The notes under the pieces were generated by a model. That model did no database searches, had not been told where the DNA came from, and was given only the letters and a program-made list of their open reading frames with translations. The position numbers and the translations under genes were made by a program. Source: Sipunculus nudus (Eukaryota; Annelida; Sipuncula; Golfingiida; Sipunculidae). Taken from it: a stretch of 64,000 nucleotides of DNA. Of this stretch, positions 45,739-56,342 are shown piece after piece. The DNA is taken from contig CM049306.1 in the NCBI GenBank assembly GCA_026874595.1, positions 79,200,142 to 79,264,141 on the forward strand. The letters are read 5' to 3'. The first letter of the stretch is position 1, and each line of letters starts with the position of its first letter.

Positions 45739-45796
45739 TAAAATGAGCCATTATTCGAATGTTATCTAGCAGACATATAATGAGCCAGCCTTATGT

Positions 45797-45820
45797 CTGT
45801 GTGTGTGTGTGTGTGTGTGT
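45797..45820. repeat. (GT)n microsatellite
   Basis: About 12 GT repeats. Confidence 0.95.
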
Positions 45821-46549
45821 AATCAGTAGGCTTGTTACACCTTCACTTAGTAATACTAGAGCATGTAGCAACGTGGTTATGAGCTTGGGCCTTATCAGTG
45901 CTTATATCGCTGATTCATTAAGTAAATTAGTAAATTGTTTGCATACAGATCAAAACTTCCTTTTCGTTAGTTTGTATTTTTCCTTCCTGTCCCAACTTTT
46001 TACCATAACCCTCGTGTATTTTCGTTAATTTAATACTGTTTATAAATTCTGTGACATTCATGTCAGTAATTTTCATAGAATGTTGGCTCACAAATGCTCA
46101 TTACGAGACATCAGACGCCGAACAGGTATCTATACCACTTGTCTCGATAATTTGTCTTCAACTTTAAAAAGATACCAGATATCATACAATGGCTTCAGTG
46201 TGATGATTCAAGCTGGGCTTTTAAAGGAATGCTAAATTTGCAAATCTTCCCATTCGTTCATCCAAACTATTTCTTAAATGTATTTTCCTAGAACATTTGG
46301 TTAAGTTAATACCTGTACATGAGATGTGTTCCAAGGTTGATCCCACGAAACACATCCCATTATGTGTACGTTATGATATCTGCAAGAGACACGAAGCCGA
46401 GGTGCATATTCAAGTTCACAGCCATCTTCCACCACAATCTAGTCATAAGCAGACATTTATGGATTTTGACCTCACACCGTGCAGCAAAGGGAACCGGAAG
46501 CATTTGATAAGGTCTAGCTTTATGACCTATGTTCAGCAGAGATCCAAAG

Positions 46550-46724
46550 CAGTGGCGGATCCGGGGGAGGCAAGGAGGTACTAACCAAAACAGGGTTCAG
46601 GGTTTCAAACCAAATTTTGCGACCCTGACCCCCTCCCTTGCGGACCAGAGGATCTTTTTATAGGTTTTCTTTCAGTCTTCCTGGGCGTGACCCTCCCCTT
46701 TCCAAAATCCTGGATCCGCCCCTG
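46550..46724. mobile_element. Short hAT-type MITE (CAGTGGCGGATCC ends)
   Basis: A 175-bp insert with ends CAGTGGCGGATCCGGGGGAG and ATCCTGGATCCGCCCCTG; CAAAG lies immediately outside each end. These ends match a widespread animal hAT MITE type. Confidence 0.7.
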
Positions 46725-46989
46725 CAAAGGAATAACTGGTCTGACTTCCGATGCTTCTCCAGTCAATGCATCTGTACCAATGGGTTAAATACTTGCACCA
46801 GCTGTTCTATTCTATCGTTGCATAGTCGAGGTCTCATTACTACTGTTTTATTAAAATTTTAACTTTCCTAGAGGGACAGAGAGGTCAGCCAGTGAATGGC
46901 AGTTCACAGTGCACCAGGAAGCAGTAGTGCATGTTGATACTGTAATCCATTAAAGCACAATGGACTGTTCATGGTGTTATTTCTTACGG

Positions 46990-47540
46990 ACAAAATACCA
47001 TTTCTCCATCTTAACCTTTTATAGTCCATTTTATCCCCTAATGTTCACCTGTTTTTGCTATGAAATTTTTTTATTGGTTACATTTCAAGGGAAACAATTA
47101 TAGTGTAGAATTTTGGATTAAAGGACATAATTTTCACCAAGGTATTAAAATACCTATCTTATACCTTATTATGAAACAGAATTATTTGAAAATATGAGAG
47201 ATCAGTCTACATCTTACAACCTATCAGTCCCACTTATGGTGGTCAAGGTCACTGGTCACATGCAAAAACAGCCTCAGTTGACAGCTTCTAATTTGATTAT
47301 GTCATGTAAACACTCTAAAAATATAACTAGCTAAAACAATGATGGCTGCTCATGCAGGGAAACATCATGTCTTCCATTGTGAAGAGAGAAAAGTGTTGTG
47401 CAACAAACTGGGGATTTATTGTTAAATTCTTAATTGCCCTATAGGTTGTCACCTCCATATGAAGTTTCCTAGGAAAAATCGCAAATTATAAACTTTTAAG
47501 AAAATTATCTACAAAAACATGTGAACTGGCAGTGGTTAAA
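46990..47540 (-). repeat. Unclassified repeat, inverted copy
   Basis: Reverse-complement counterpart of 42830-43210: contains TATGGTGGTCAAGGTCACTG and ATAGGTTGTCACCTCCATAT. The left side also carries a TATAGTCCATTTTATCCCC segment mirrored at the right end, hinting at long inverted ends. Confidence 0.5.
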
Positions 47541-47679
47541 CAGATTATATGTGCTTGACATATGCAGTTTATGTTCTACGCTTACATCTCCAATTAATTT
47601 ACACTAATTATAACAGAAGAGCGATTTTCGGTGGCAGCAAGTTTAAATAAGGATAAATTCTAGAGCTCTTGGTTAAATA

Positions 47680-47945
47680 CTGACTTTGAGTTGGTTGGGT
47701 AAATGCCTCTTAACTGAAAGGGCTGAACAAGGCCTGAGAGCAATGTGGAAAGTATACTACAGCATCCACACTAAATATGACGTACAGAGCCACAGACCGC
47801 CCGATGTGAGAACGGAACACTGGCCAGAAGCCTTTTCCACTGTGCTGCCAGAATTTGGAACAGCAAATCAGAAATGTTTTGGCATATATGCGAGGAAAGG
47901 AGCCCAAGCTCCCTAGAGGAGTAATTCAAGCCTTTTTATATGATT
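47680..47945 (+). other. Coding-like fragment, unrecognised
   Basis: Base composition is richer in GC than the surroundings. One frame reads LARSLFHCAARIWNSKSEM, faintly like the A-R-WN segment near the end of LINE polyproteins; others give 76- and 83-residue open frames. No frame is open throughout and no splice structure is evident. A decayed retroelement piece is the best guess. Confidence 0.25.
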
Positions 47946-49236
47946 TATTTCAAGGGAGAAGGATGCGAAAATGGGTTGAATTACCGTCATTCCAGAGAAC
48001 TTGGAATTGTGTTCCGGCTTGGCTTCTTATTTTTTCTTACCGTACTATAAGGCTTAGCACGAGTAACAACCATCTCTTGTCTTATTGTCAGCTTATCAAT
48101 CATTAATATATATGAACTTCATATTTTTAAACACATATTTTCCTATAATCTTATAAATTTGTTAATTGTACATATGATTTAAAGAAGGGTGAACGCTGAG
48201 CAACATGTTACCTATCCAACTGGTTCACCAAGGTTCTCCCTGAATTTATCACCATAAATTTCTGTTCTTTTTTCATAATATATAGATTTTTGTGCCTTTC
48301 GACTATAGACAATACAGCCAAGGATAAGGTATTAGAGATGCCAATGAGGCAATTATGTAATTGTTTTACCTGTGCAGATGGGGTTTCATATTCATAATCT
48401 CATAATACGGCTTTATTTTCGCAATAATTTCACTTTTTAAACCCTCTCGTACAAAAAAAAATCAGAGTATCTGTCCTACTTAATATGCTAAATATATAAA
48501 CTGTACATGCTCACGCTAGAAAATTATAAGTGGCGCACAATAGCTCCACTTTAACAACACTTTATTATTCATAATAAGTTTTTAATTAAATTAAAGAATT
48601 ACCTGTACCGACCATGGTACTGATCTTACACATTCTCATGCTGACATCCTCTAATGAGAAACAAATGGCTTACAATCATTATAAATAGTTTAATTATCTT
48701 TATAAAAAGAATATCATCTTAAACTCATGGATAAACATGGTTATATAAACAAACAAACAACACAAACTCCTACGATATGTATACGTCTCAGAACATTGTT
48801 TTAAACCTTTACTCTCTGCATTCTTTAACATAGTACATATATAGACACAAGTGTATATGTAGTACATATTGGTAAATAAACCATAGCCAACTGACATTTA
48901 TTAACAGTATCAAACGTAGATATGTATAGTGAGAACTGTTTGCCTTTCAATTGTCATTAAACATATGTAAAAATTCTTTAAAAATTACTTAACAATAATA
49001 AATATGCCTAACAAATATTTGTATACGATAGATATTTAACGCATACGAAGTTAAAGAGTTTGAAATGTTGCGTGAATATACTATGTCTACCAAAAAAAGC
49101 TGGATACATATTAATAGCTAAATAAACACTTATACTATTGAATAGATTAACAACAAAACAATACAGTTTACAACAAAACAAAACATTTAATCTGTTTAAA
49201 TTGTTTAAAACATGCAGTTGCTGAAGAATCAATGTG
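47946..49236. other. Intergenic, nothing recognised
   Basis: AT-rich sequence between the two convergent genes with no transposon end, RNA gene or exon that I can support. It may include 3' UTR of the deaminase gene. Confidence 0.5.
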
Positions 49237-49242
49237 TTTAAT
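49237..49242 (-). terminator. Possible polyadenylation signal of the deaminase gene
   Basis: Minus-strand ATTAAA about 440 nt after the stop codon. No AATAAA was found closer. Weak evidence. Confidence 0.2.
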
Positions 49243-49681
49243 CTAAATAATTTCGAAATTATAAATAAATAAGCTTGAATCCTTAGGTCCTTATTTTTGC
49301 AAATAACTAATACGCACCAGCCGTGTATCAGATTTAGTCCTTTACTCTTTAGTTTTACTCTATATTTTAACGATTTACTGGGGTTTTTTTCAATTTCAAC
49401 TTGTTTGCTTTGGTTTGTTATAACGTTGTGACTGTGATATGCTACCCACCTCTACAATATTCAACTTACAGTTTTATCCCCTTATAATAAATTTCCACAA
49501 GAGACAGCACCAGAAAAACCTGGCACAGGCAATAATTGTCCAATCAAAGATAATGAGACACTCTCCATTCTTGATTACCTGTGCTTTATCTGTGATCGCC
49601 ATACATCGTTGCATTGAAAGGAACCCACAAAGTGGTATATCAGGTAGCATTATATTAAAAATAAAATACCGTGTATAGAAT

Positions 49682-51459
49682 TCAATGCACTCTGCAAAAT
49701 TGGATAAAGACACTAGTTAAAGCATAGAGAAATAGTATTCCCGATGATGATGCTAGCCGATCAGACGATGAGACAGTTGGTCTTGTTTCTGCGGGAGGGA
49801 GAGTGAACGTGTCATACTTGTAGGTAAAATTTTGTCCAACATCTTGGAATGTACTTCCGCCGTCAAATGACACCTGTACTGGCACAGTCACACCTTCAGC
49901 GGTTGTTTGGTAACTGAATCCATCATCATCGATTAAAATGAGTTTCTGATTATATGGAGGAACCACCGCTTCTATCCGCTGGCCCGAGGATAACACTGGA
50001 GTTTCGCAAGTTATCAACTGACTTGACACAAGTGTCGTGGATGTTGAGACTCTATTCCCGAACTTACACTGCACCTTCTTGCAGATACCCCTCTCAAATC
50101 CGTGACCAAAGATGTAAACTTTGGTGGAGCCCTTTCTGCTTCCTTCACGGGGGAGTATACGTGAGAAGGATGGAGTGTTAGAGTATGTTGCTGCGCACGC
50201 GGTTGCTTTTGTCGTATTTATATACTCAGCCCAAGCGGTCTCCCATTTCGTCATTGCTGCAGCCTTGTCCTGTTCATTCATTGTGCTGTAGTTTAATGAA
50301 TTGATTGCCAGCTGTTTCATATCTGCAAGATCAAGACCCCATCCGAGGTAAGCCATGTACCAGTCAACTGTGAAGTAATCATATCCAAATGTACCCGGAT
50401 CATCGGACCCCATGACGACGGGGATCCCTGACTTAATGTAGTTGATCGCTGGGTGGTTGCGAAGATCAGCCATGAATCCAAGAATCTGGTTGCTAATGGG
50501 GCATGATTCTATGGCAACTTGTCGCTCTTTAATGAGCTTCAGTAGGTAAGGATGTTTGATATATCCGATGCCATGACCGATTCGGTTGGCTCCTAAAACC
50601 ACAGCTTCGTAGGTGTTTTCCAGGGTGGCCACAGGGTCGTTATCATACTGACTGGTGCGGAGGTCCCCAGGAAAGTTGGTCTCGCCCGTGTGTAGGTATA
50701 GGTTAATATTGCTGCGTTTGGTCGTATCATTGTAAAGAGTCAGAAAATTTTCTAAGAAGAACAAGTTGGCCCTGCCTGCGTCTTCCTCAGCTACAAGATC
50801 ATATCCTACGACCCAGTTTGGATATCTTCTATGGAACTTGATTGTCCTTTCTATATCCCTTTGCACATGGTCTATGCTTCTAAAACGTTGAGACATGGCA
50901 ATATTCCTATAGCCGATGAAGCTAGGGTTTCTCCTGGTGAAGTTTGCTATAACTTCATGTGTTAACTTGAGGTCATTGAGTGCACCTTCCTCAGCTGTGT
51001 CCAAGTATCTCTTGCCGTTAGAGCTAGCGAACGCTGGCGAGGGATCCAGAGTATACAGCACAGCATCCAAGCTGCGTCTAGCTTCCAAATACTGTACACC
51101 CTCCTCCAGGGAAAACTCTAGCATCCTCTCTATATGTTTAGTTTTAATTTTAATGTTATTAATAATCTGAACAGAACCTCGGTCCCACAAAGGGTTCATC
51201 TGCTTCCAGCGTTCCCTGCTGTTGGTTGGGTATCTTTTTGCATTATCATCCATGATTTCCATAAACACCTGCGTTTTGTAGATCTGCTCCTTGGTCAGGT
51301 TGCTGTCTTTGACCTTAATCCAGCCTTCCCCTTCAGGTGGGTTGATGAAGAAGTCTAGTTTATTCGGATGGCTGCTGTTTTTCGTCATGATGTACAGATG
51401 CTCGAAGTCTTCCGATTCCCAGACGATGTCGAGCAGGATCATCTTGCTCAGTATATGGT
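49682..51459 (-). CDS. Deaminase exon 3: catalytic core, IPT/TIG domain, tail, stop
   Basis: A single 1778-nt exon carries residues 121-712. The acceptor is CTTTTTTTTAG on the minus strand, ending at 51460. The open frame continues about 30 codons upstream of it, but that part is intron: it has no homology and the spliced join HLHE-HHILSK restores the family sequence. Confidence 0.96.
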
Positions 51460-54400
51460 CTAAAAAAAAGTTAAAAGTTAAGATATTACGCAATGTTGTT
51501 ATTTTCATGTTGTTATGTTGATATAAAATCAACCGACAATCAAACATATCCCTCTAATATCAGAAGCATCATAACAATCCCTCAAACATCAGAAGAAGCA
51601 CAATTAGATGTTTCAGAATGCAAAAGAAGGTAAAATAAAAAAACACGAAAGCAAATTAATAATTAAAAGAAAATGAGGAAAGGTTGTGGGAAAAGGACTT
51701 ATAACACAGGAGTAATAAACAAAGGAGAAATATGAATAAGAAAAACAGTTGATAATATAATTAAATTATTAGGGAGAAAATAAATGACAGAAGTAGTAAC
51801 AACGGATTCAGAACAGGTCAACATGATTCAGAGAATAGTGAATCAGTTAAGAAGGATAAACAGAAGTAATTAGAATAAAAGGTTATTGATTCTTATGAAG
51901 ACGACGATGATGATGATGATGGGCACATTTGCAGAGAGATTAGGCTAAACCAGTTTTCCACAAGTGAATAATACATTGATATGATCAATGAAAGCTAACT
52001 GATACAACATTTGAAATAACCTCACTGATAAATAATCTGCAAATTCGGCATTTTTATAATAGAAAATATTTTTAATATATAATAATGAACTCATTTTCAC
52101 ATCGTATTTATAACATGTAAAGCAGAACTGACATACGTTCGTGCAAATGCATATTCCCTCCTTTGGGCAGTTTTTTAAGTGCAGCAAACAAAGTAGAATT
52201 CAGGACGTGTGGGAGAACTTCCTCGATCGGCAGGAGAGGGGGCACTGTCGGCCGGGTCTGCATAAACTCATCCCACTTCAGGTAGCTGAGATACTGGTCC
52301 ACCGTCTTTTCGTCCTGTAAAGCCACATTCAGATACAAATCATCTACATATTTAGGTTTATTTCATAATTAAACTTTCAGAAAGTATATGATAGATATCT
52401 TAAAATATATCATCGATTTTAGATATAATATATATGTGCTCTAAGTATTTTCTTACTAAGGAAATAAAGTTTTTACATTCAAGGTTGAAAAGGTCTCCTA
52501 TTATATTCACATATGCAAGGAATAAATAAAAGATAAATTTTGATTGCTTATTGGTATAAGTATATTGTTATGAATTTATCGCAGAGATATATAGTGCAGA
52601 GAGACGGTGAGAACTGGTGTGTGCATGGAAGTGTGTGAAATTATTTTGGTTATCGTTATTGTAATCGTAATGATTTACTTTAAAAGAAATCGTAATTGTA
52701 ATCGATTACATATATCAAGTAATCATCCCATATCTGGTATATACATGTCGCGAAAATACGAAGTCAAGTTTAAAGATAAAAGACTGACATTCTTAATAAT
52801 AGTAGATCGTCTATGTTCAAAATTCCCATTATAAACTTGTATACGGGAAGTCGACAAGCGACTACGTGTATCTGCCAAAATCAAAGTAGGACGGGTGAAG
52901 TGAGGCATGGATTGAGTGGCAAGGGGAAATAAGAGTTAGATGTGTTACACATAAGCATGGATGTCTGGCACGTATACATGATTGTAGGTGGCGTCACCTG
53001 TTATTTGAATGAGAAACTATCCAAGATGTATATACATGCAAAAGTTCAGGTGGATAAGTCAAACCACTGCCGAGATTTGAGTGACTTTATCCTACAGCAA
53101 AATGGTTGCAGGTGGCGCCACCGGTTTTTTGTATGATTAAGAGCTATATGAGTTCTAAACACATGCACTAATTCAGGAAGATACGTCAACCAAGTCCGGA
53201 AATTATTATTGATATCTGCAGCATAAACATGAATATAGGTGGCGCCGTCTGTCATAAAATCAAGAAAGCTATCCAGGATGTATACGCATGCCGAATTTCA
53301 GATGAATAAGTCAAACCACTGCAGAGATATGAGTGCTTTTAACCCAAAGCAGATGAATAGATGGACGCTGTGCAAAAATGGTTGCAGGTGGCGCCACCAT
53401 TTTTGTGCATGTTATAAAGCTACGCAAGGGCTAACATTTGTGCATTTTTTTTCTCGGTTGGTCAAACGAGTCCGAGGATATGTGGGTTAATGTGTCAAAA
53501 CAGACGCACAGATGGGCGCACTGGAGAGAGGAAAGGTCAGAGGTCAACAGAAGTCAAAACTTTGTTTTGGCGGATACAATAATATCAGATCTTTTGAATT
53601 CTCTGCCATTAAAGAACAATAATTTCCACTCTTTCGATGACTTTTTGGGTTCCCGTGCAATTTTTAATATTTTGCTGATATAATTGAATGGAACATCGCG
53701 AAATTGAACCCTCAGGAAACACTGAAATTTATAAATCGCGTAATTTAACCTCGCGATTATAAAGCCAACAACAGTATATTCAACATGACAATCATAGTAA
53801 ACAAATTCCTTTACTTTGCATACTATATACCCGACAACTGGGGCGGCTCTATTTAAAGGGGGCCAGGGGGCGCGCCTCCTCTGTTTCGATATTTAAAAAA
53901 CTGGGAGAAATATAAAAAATTATGCCTAATATGTAACAGCCGCACCGGAATTATCGTTATCTTCCAAATACTTGTGCTATATCAGAAGCGGAGTCAGGGG
54001 GAGGGTCCAGGGGGTCCGAACCCCCCCCCCCCCCCCTTTTTTTTTCAGCCGCTGCAACCTTTTTTAAAAGGTTTCTGACCATTTTTCCCTGCTTGGACCT
54101 CCATCCGCTTTTCAAAACCTTAGGCTTTGTCGTGAGTCCTCTCGAGTTGGACCCCTCCTTTTCCTTAATCCTGGATCCGCCCCTGTTTATTTACCTATAA
54201 AATCTACTAGCACTCCAACACTTGATTACCTTTTTCCATTCACTACGCTTCGGCCTTTTGGAATCAGTTCGGCAGAGTATAAAGAATCGACTAAAGGCCG
54301 AAGAGTATTGAATGACCTTGTTTATTATTTAGATCTTGTTTTCGCCCCTAAATAACACTTTGATATGTAACACCAGACTCATTTTGCATTTATATCTTGA

Positions 54401-54841
54401 AATCACTACAAGAAAAGGCTACTCAATATCAAAAAGTAAGCCAGATCAGCTTACTTTCGAGCGTGTGTGCGTGTTTGTTTATTGTGTCAAGGCAAAGGTA
54501 AGCTTGTAAATTATAGGGAAACCAGTATGTATAGTTAACCCATTTTGTGAAACGGATTTGTTTAATCTCCTTAAATCAGCTGTATAAGACATTATAATAT
54601 GAACTTCGTTACACCTAATTCATTAAAAAATCCCCGCGACAGCCAACAAGTGTCGTTAATCATTTTCTTGTTTATACCTACAGACGGTCCTACTCGTGTT
54701 TATCTCTGATTTATCTGAGAACCGTCAACATACTGAAGATAAAGGACTTCAGGAATCATGTGCACTATTAATACATGCAGGTGACTGCCGGAATGTAAAC
54801 AATATGCATTTTTTTGCGGTTGTTGCTCAGTCTGGTACTCT

Positions 54842-54906
<65 letters not shown>

Positions 54907-55083
54907 CACGAAGATTTATCGTAGAAAGGCCTTAGGGCCCAAAGTACAAAAGGACGTTAGTAACATAAAAATATATACAAGTTTGCCAACAATTTCTGTC
55001 AATAGTATTAATTTGAATAAAAAAATATAAAATGCATGTACATTTTTTAACCATTTTCAACAATTCATAAATTACATTTATAT

Positions 55084-55151
<68 letters not shown>

Positions 55152-56342
55152 AAATAATCTTTACCCGTTCTTGGCCAAGGTATTATACTAGTACCAGTTC
55201 AATGCAAAGAACAAAAAAAAATAAATATAAGGCCAAAAAATAAAAAAAGGTATGGTTCTCAGGCACTTTTTTTCAGAAATCAGTGCGGTTGGGCGGTATT
55301 TTATTTTTGACCTTTTTTGTATATTTCGATAAAAATGCAATAAGATCAGGGAAAAGCATGAAAATAACCTTTTTTTTTTGCTAAACAGGTAAAATTACCA
55401 CATAAATTGTATAATTTATCTTCTTGAAAGATAAAAATCAAAATAAAAATGTTTGATGCGGGGGATAAAAATTGACGCGGGCGGAGCCTGAGAACCATAC
55501 CTATTATTTTTTTTGGCCTAATATTTCTATTAAACACAGCACGTTTTTTTGTTGCATGTAACTAATTCTCCCCTTGCATGTGACCAAAAAACAGCTTTAC
55601 CAGTATATGCATGAAGATAAGAAGCGTTGTATATTTCGCACTTCAAGTCACGTACTGCGCTAAACAAGGAAGGGAGTGAATAAGTGTAAATATAAGTCAG
55701 GGAACTATGTGGGACTTTTTTAGATCAGGAAAATAACATGTCATATAACCACTCCACGCTTATAATACTGTTCTCTAAGGAAGCACTGGGTTGCACCGAT
55801 TTATGCCCTTTGGACGTGTTAAAGGACTAGAATGTCTGACATACCATTATAACTAGGTCCGTTGTTCTGCAAATTCAACGTCGTTGCTCATAATTTATAT
55901 ACTTGTCTTGTGATGTACAGCTACAATAAATATTAATGCGTTTGTCTGTGTGTACGTGTATGCGCGCGTCCGTTTGCTACAACTAACAACCAAGTACCGT
56001 TATACGTTATAATAAAAGGCGTTATATTAAAGACGTTATCATTCCAAGTCTTGACAAAATCTTATATATACTGTTACTGTATACACACACATATATATAT
56101 ATTATATTATATATGTCATAATACAATATAAATTATACATTAACTACCCTATTAATTGGCAGTATTATAATTATATATAAATATTAACTTGCCGCAGACA
56201 GCTGGATTCTTTTGTGAGCGAATTCCCATTCTTCTCGTTTGAGCCATTCCCGGGCGATGGAGAACTCGTATTCGTTTTGGGGGTACCCTTCCACCAGGCC
56301 TAGCAGAGGTAGCAGCGCTACTAGCCACACGGTGGTCGCCAT
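49682..56342 (-). CDS. ADA2/ADGF-family secreted adenosine deaminase with IPT/TIG domain and C-terminal anchor, 712 aa
   Basis: Deaminates adenosine to inosine outside the cell; ADGFs act as growth or immune factors. Three exons on the minus strand: 56342-56189, 52343-52137, 51459-49682. Phases join (A|AT and C|AC), 2139 nt. Residues 1-19 are a signal peptide (MATTVWLVALLPLLGLVEG); 20-100 the ADGF N-terminal helical region; zinc ligands His117 and His119 (MHLHE); HTGE at 377-380 (catalytic Glu380); GHG with His416; SCPISNQ 439-445; GSDDP with Asp473/474. Residues about 556-676 form an IPT/TIG domain (RILPREG, VYIFGHGF, CKFG, LITCETPV, VQVSFDGGSTF, NFTYKY). A Ser/Thr/Pro linker and hydrophobic tail (694-709) follow, fitting a GPI signal. 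The usual ADGF is about 500 aa. The region after the zinc motif lacks the cysteine pair of human ADA2. The start has a strong context (A at -3, G at +4). Neighbour: amidase gene, convergent. Confidence 0.95.
52137..52343 (-). CDS. Deaminase exon 2: N-terminal helical region and first zinc motif
   Basis: Acceptor ATATGTAG, donor GTATGT. Encodes DLYLNVALQDEKTVDQYLSY and LKKLPKGGNMHLHE. The acceptor at 52344 is preferred to a TTTACAG 29 bp downstream, since only the former keeps phase with exon 1 and retains the conserved LN---EK motif. Confidence 0.93.
52836..53578 (-). mobile_element. GTATCCGCC-family element, inverted copy in deaminase intron 1
   Basis: Left end CTTGTATACGGGAAGTCG with GACAAGCGACTACGTG; right end TTTGTTTTGGCGGATACA. 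Palindromic GGTGGCGCCACC-type sites occur near 53110, 53236 and 53388. It shares with 59594-60810 the segment TGAGGCATGGATTGAGT. Confidence 0.75.
53983..54185. mobile_element. Short hAT-type MITE, second copy
   Basis: A 203-bp insert; left end CAGAAGCGGAGTCAGGGGGA is a mutated CAGTGGCGGATCC end, right end ATCCTGGATCCGCCCCTG is intact. It contains a C-run and T-run near 54018-54045. No clear duplication. Confidence 0.6.
54186..55228. other. Deaminase intron 1, with two (AT)n microsatellites
   Basis: (AT)n runs at about 54843-54904 and 55088-55144. No exon or transposon end was recognised in the rest. Confidence 0.7.
55231..55518 (+). mobile_element. PIF/Harbinger-type MITE, copy 4 (short subfamily)
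   Basis: A 288-bp copy nearly identical to 28300-28585, with GGCC inverted ends and TAA on both sides. It lies in deaminase intron 1. Confidence 0.88.
55519..56188. other. Deaminase intron 1, 5' part, nothing recognised
   Basis: AT-rich intron sequence with short TA and CA repeats near 56080-56115, ending at the exon 1 donor GTTAAT (minus strand, 56188). Confidence 0.5.
56189..56342 (-). CDS. Deaminase exon 1: start codon and signal peptide
   Basis: 154 nt encoding MATTVWLVALLPLLGLVEG followed by YPQNEYEFSIAREWLKREEW. Donor GTTAAT. It is in a different frame from the longest open frame on this strand, but supplies a signal peptide and the correct phase (A|AT) for exon 2. Confidence 0.9.

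Noticed and set aside
46297-46862. Open frames of 95 and 74 residues as genes
   Set aside because: They overlap a hAT MITE and have no domain, splice or homology signal.
51460-51547. First 30 residues of the 621-residue minus-strand open frame as protein N-terminus
   Set aside because: They lie upstream of a strong CTTTTTTTTAG acceptor, lack homology, and a spliced signal peptide and zinc motif are found in two upstream exons with matching phase.
52315-52343. Alternative acceptor TTTACAG shortening deaminase exon 2
   Set aside because: It breaks the phase with exon 1 and removes the conserved LYLNVALQ segment.
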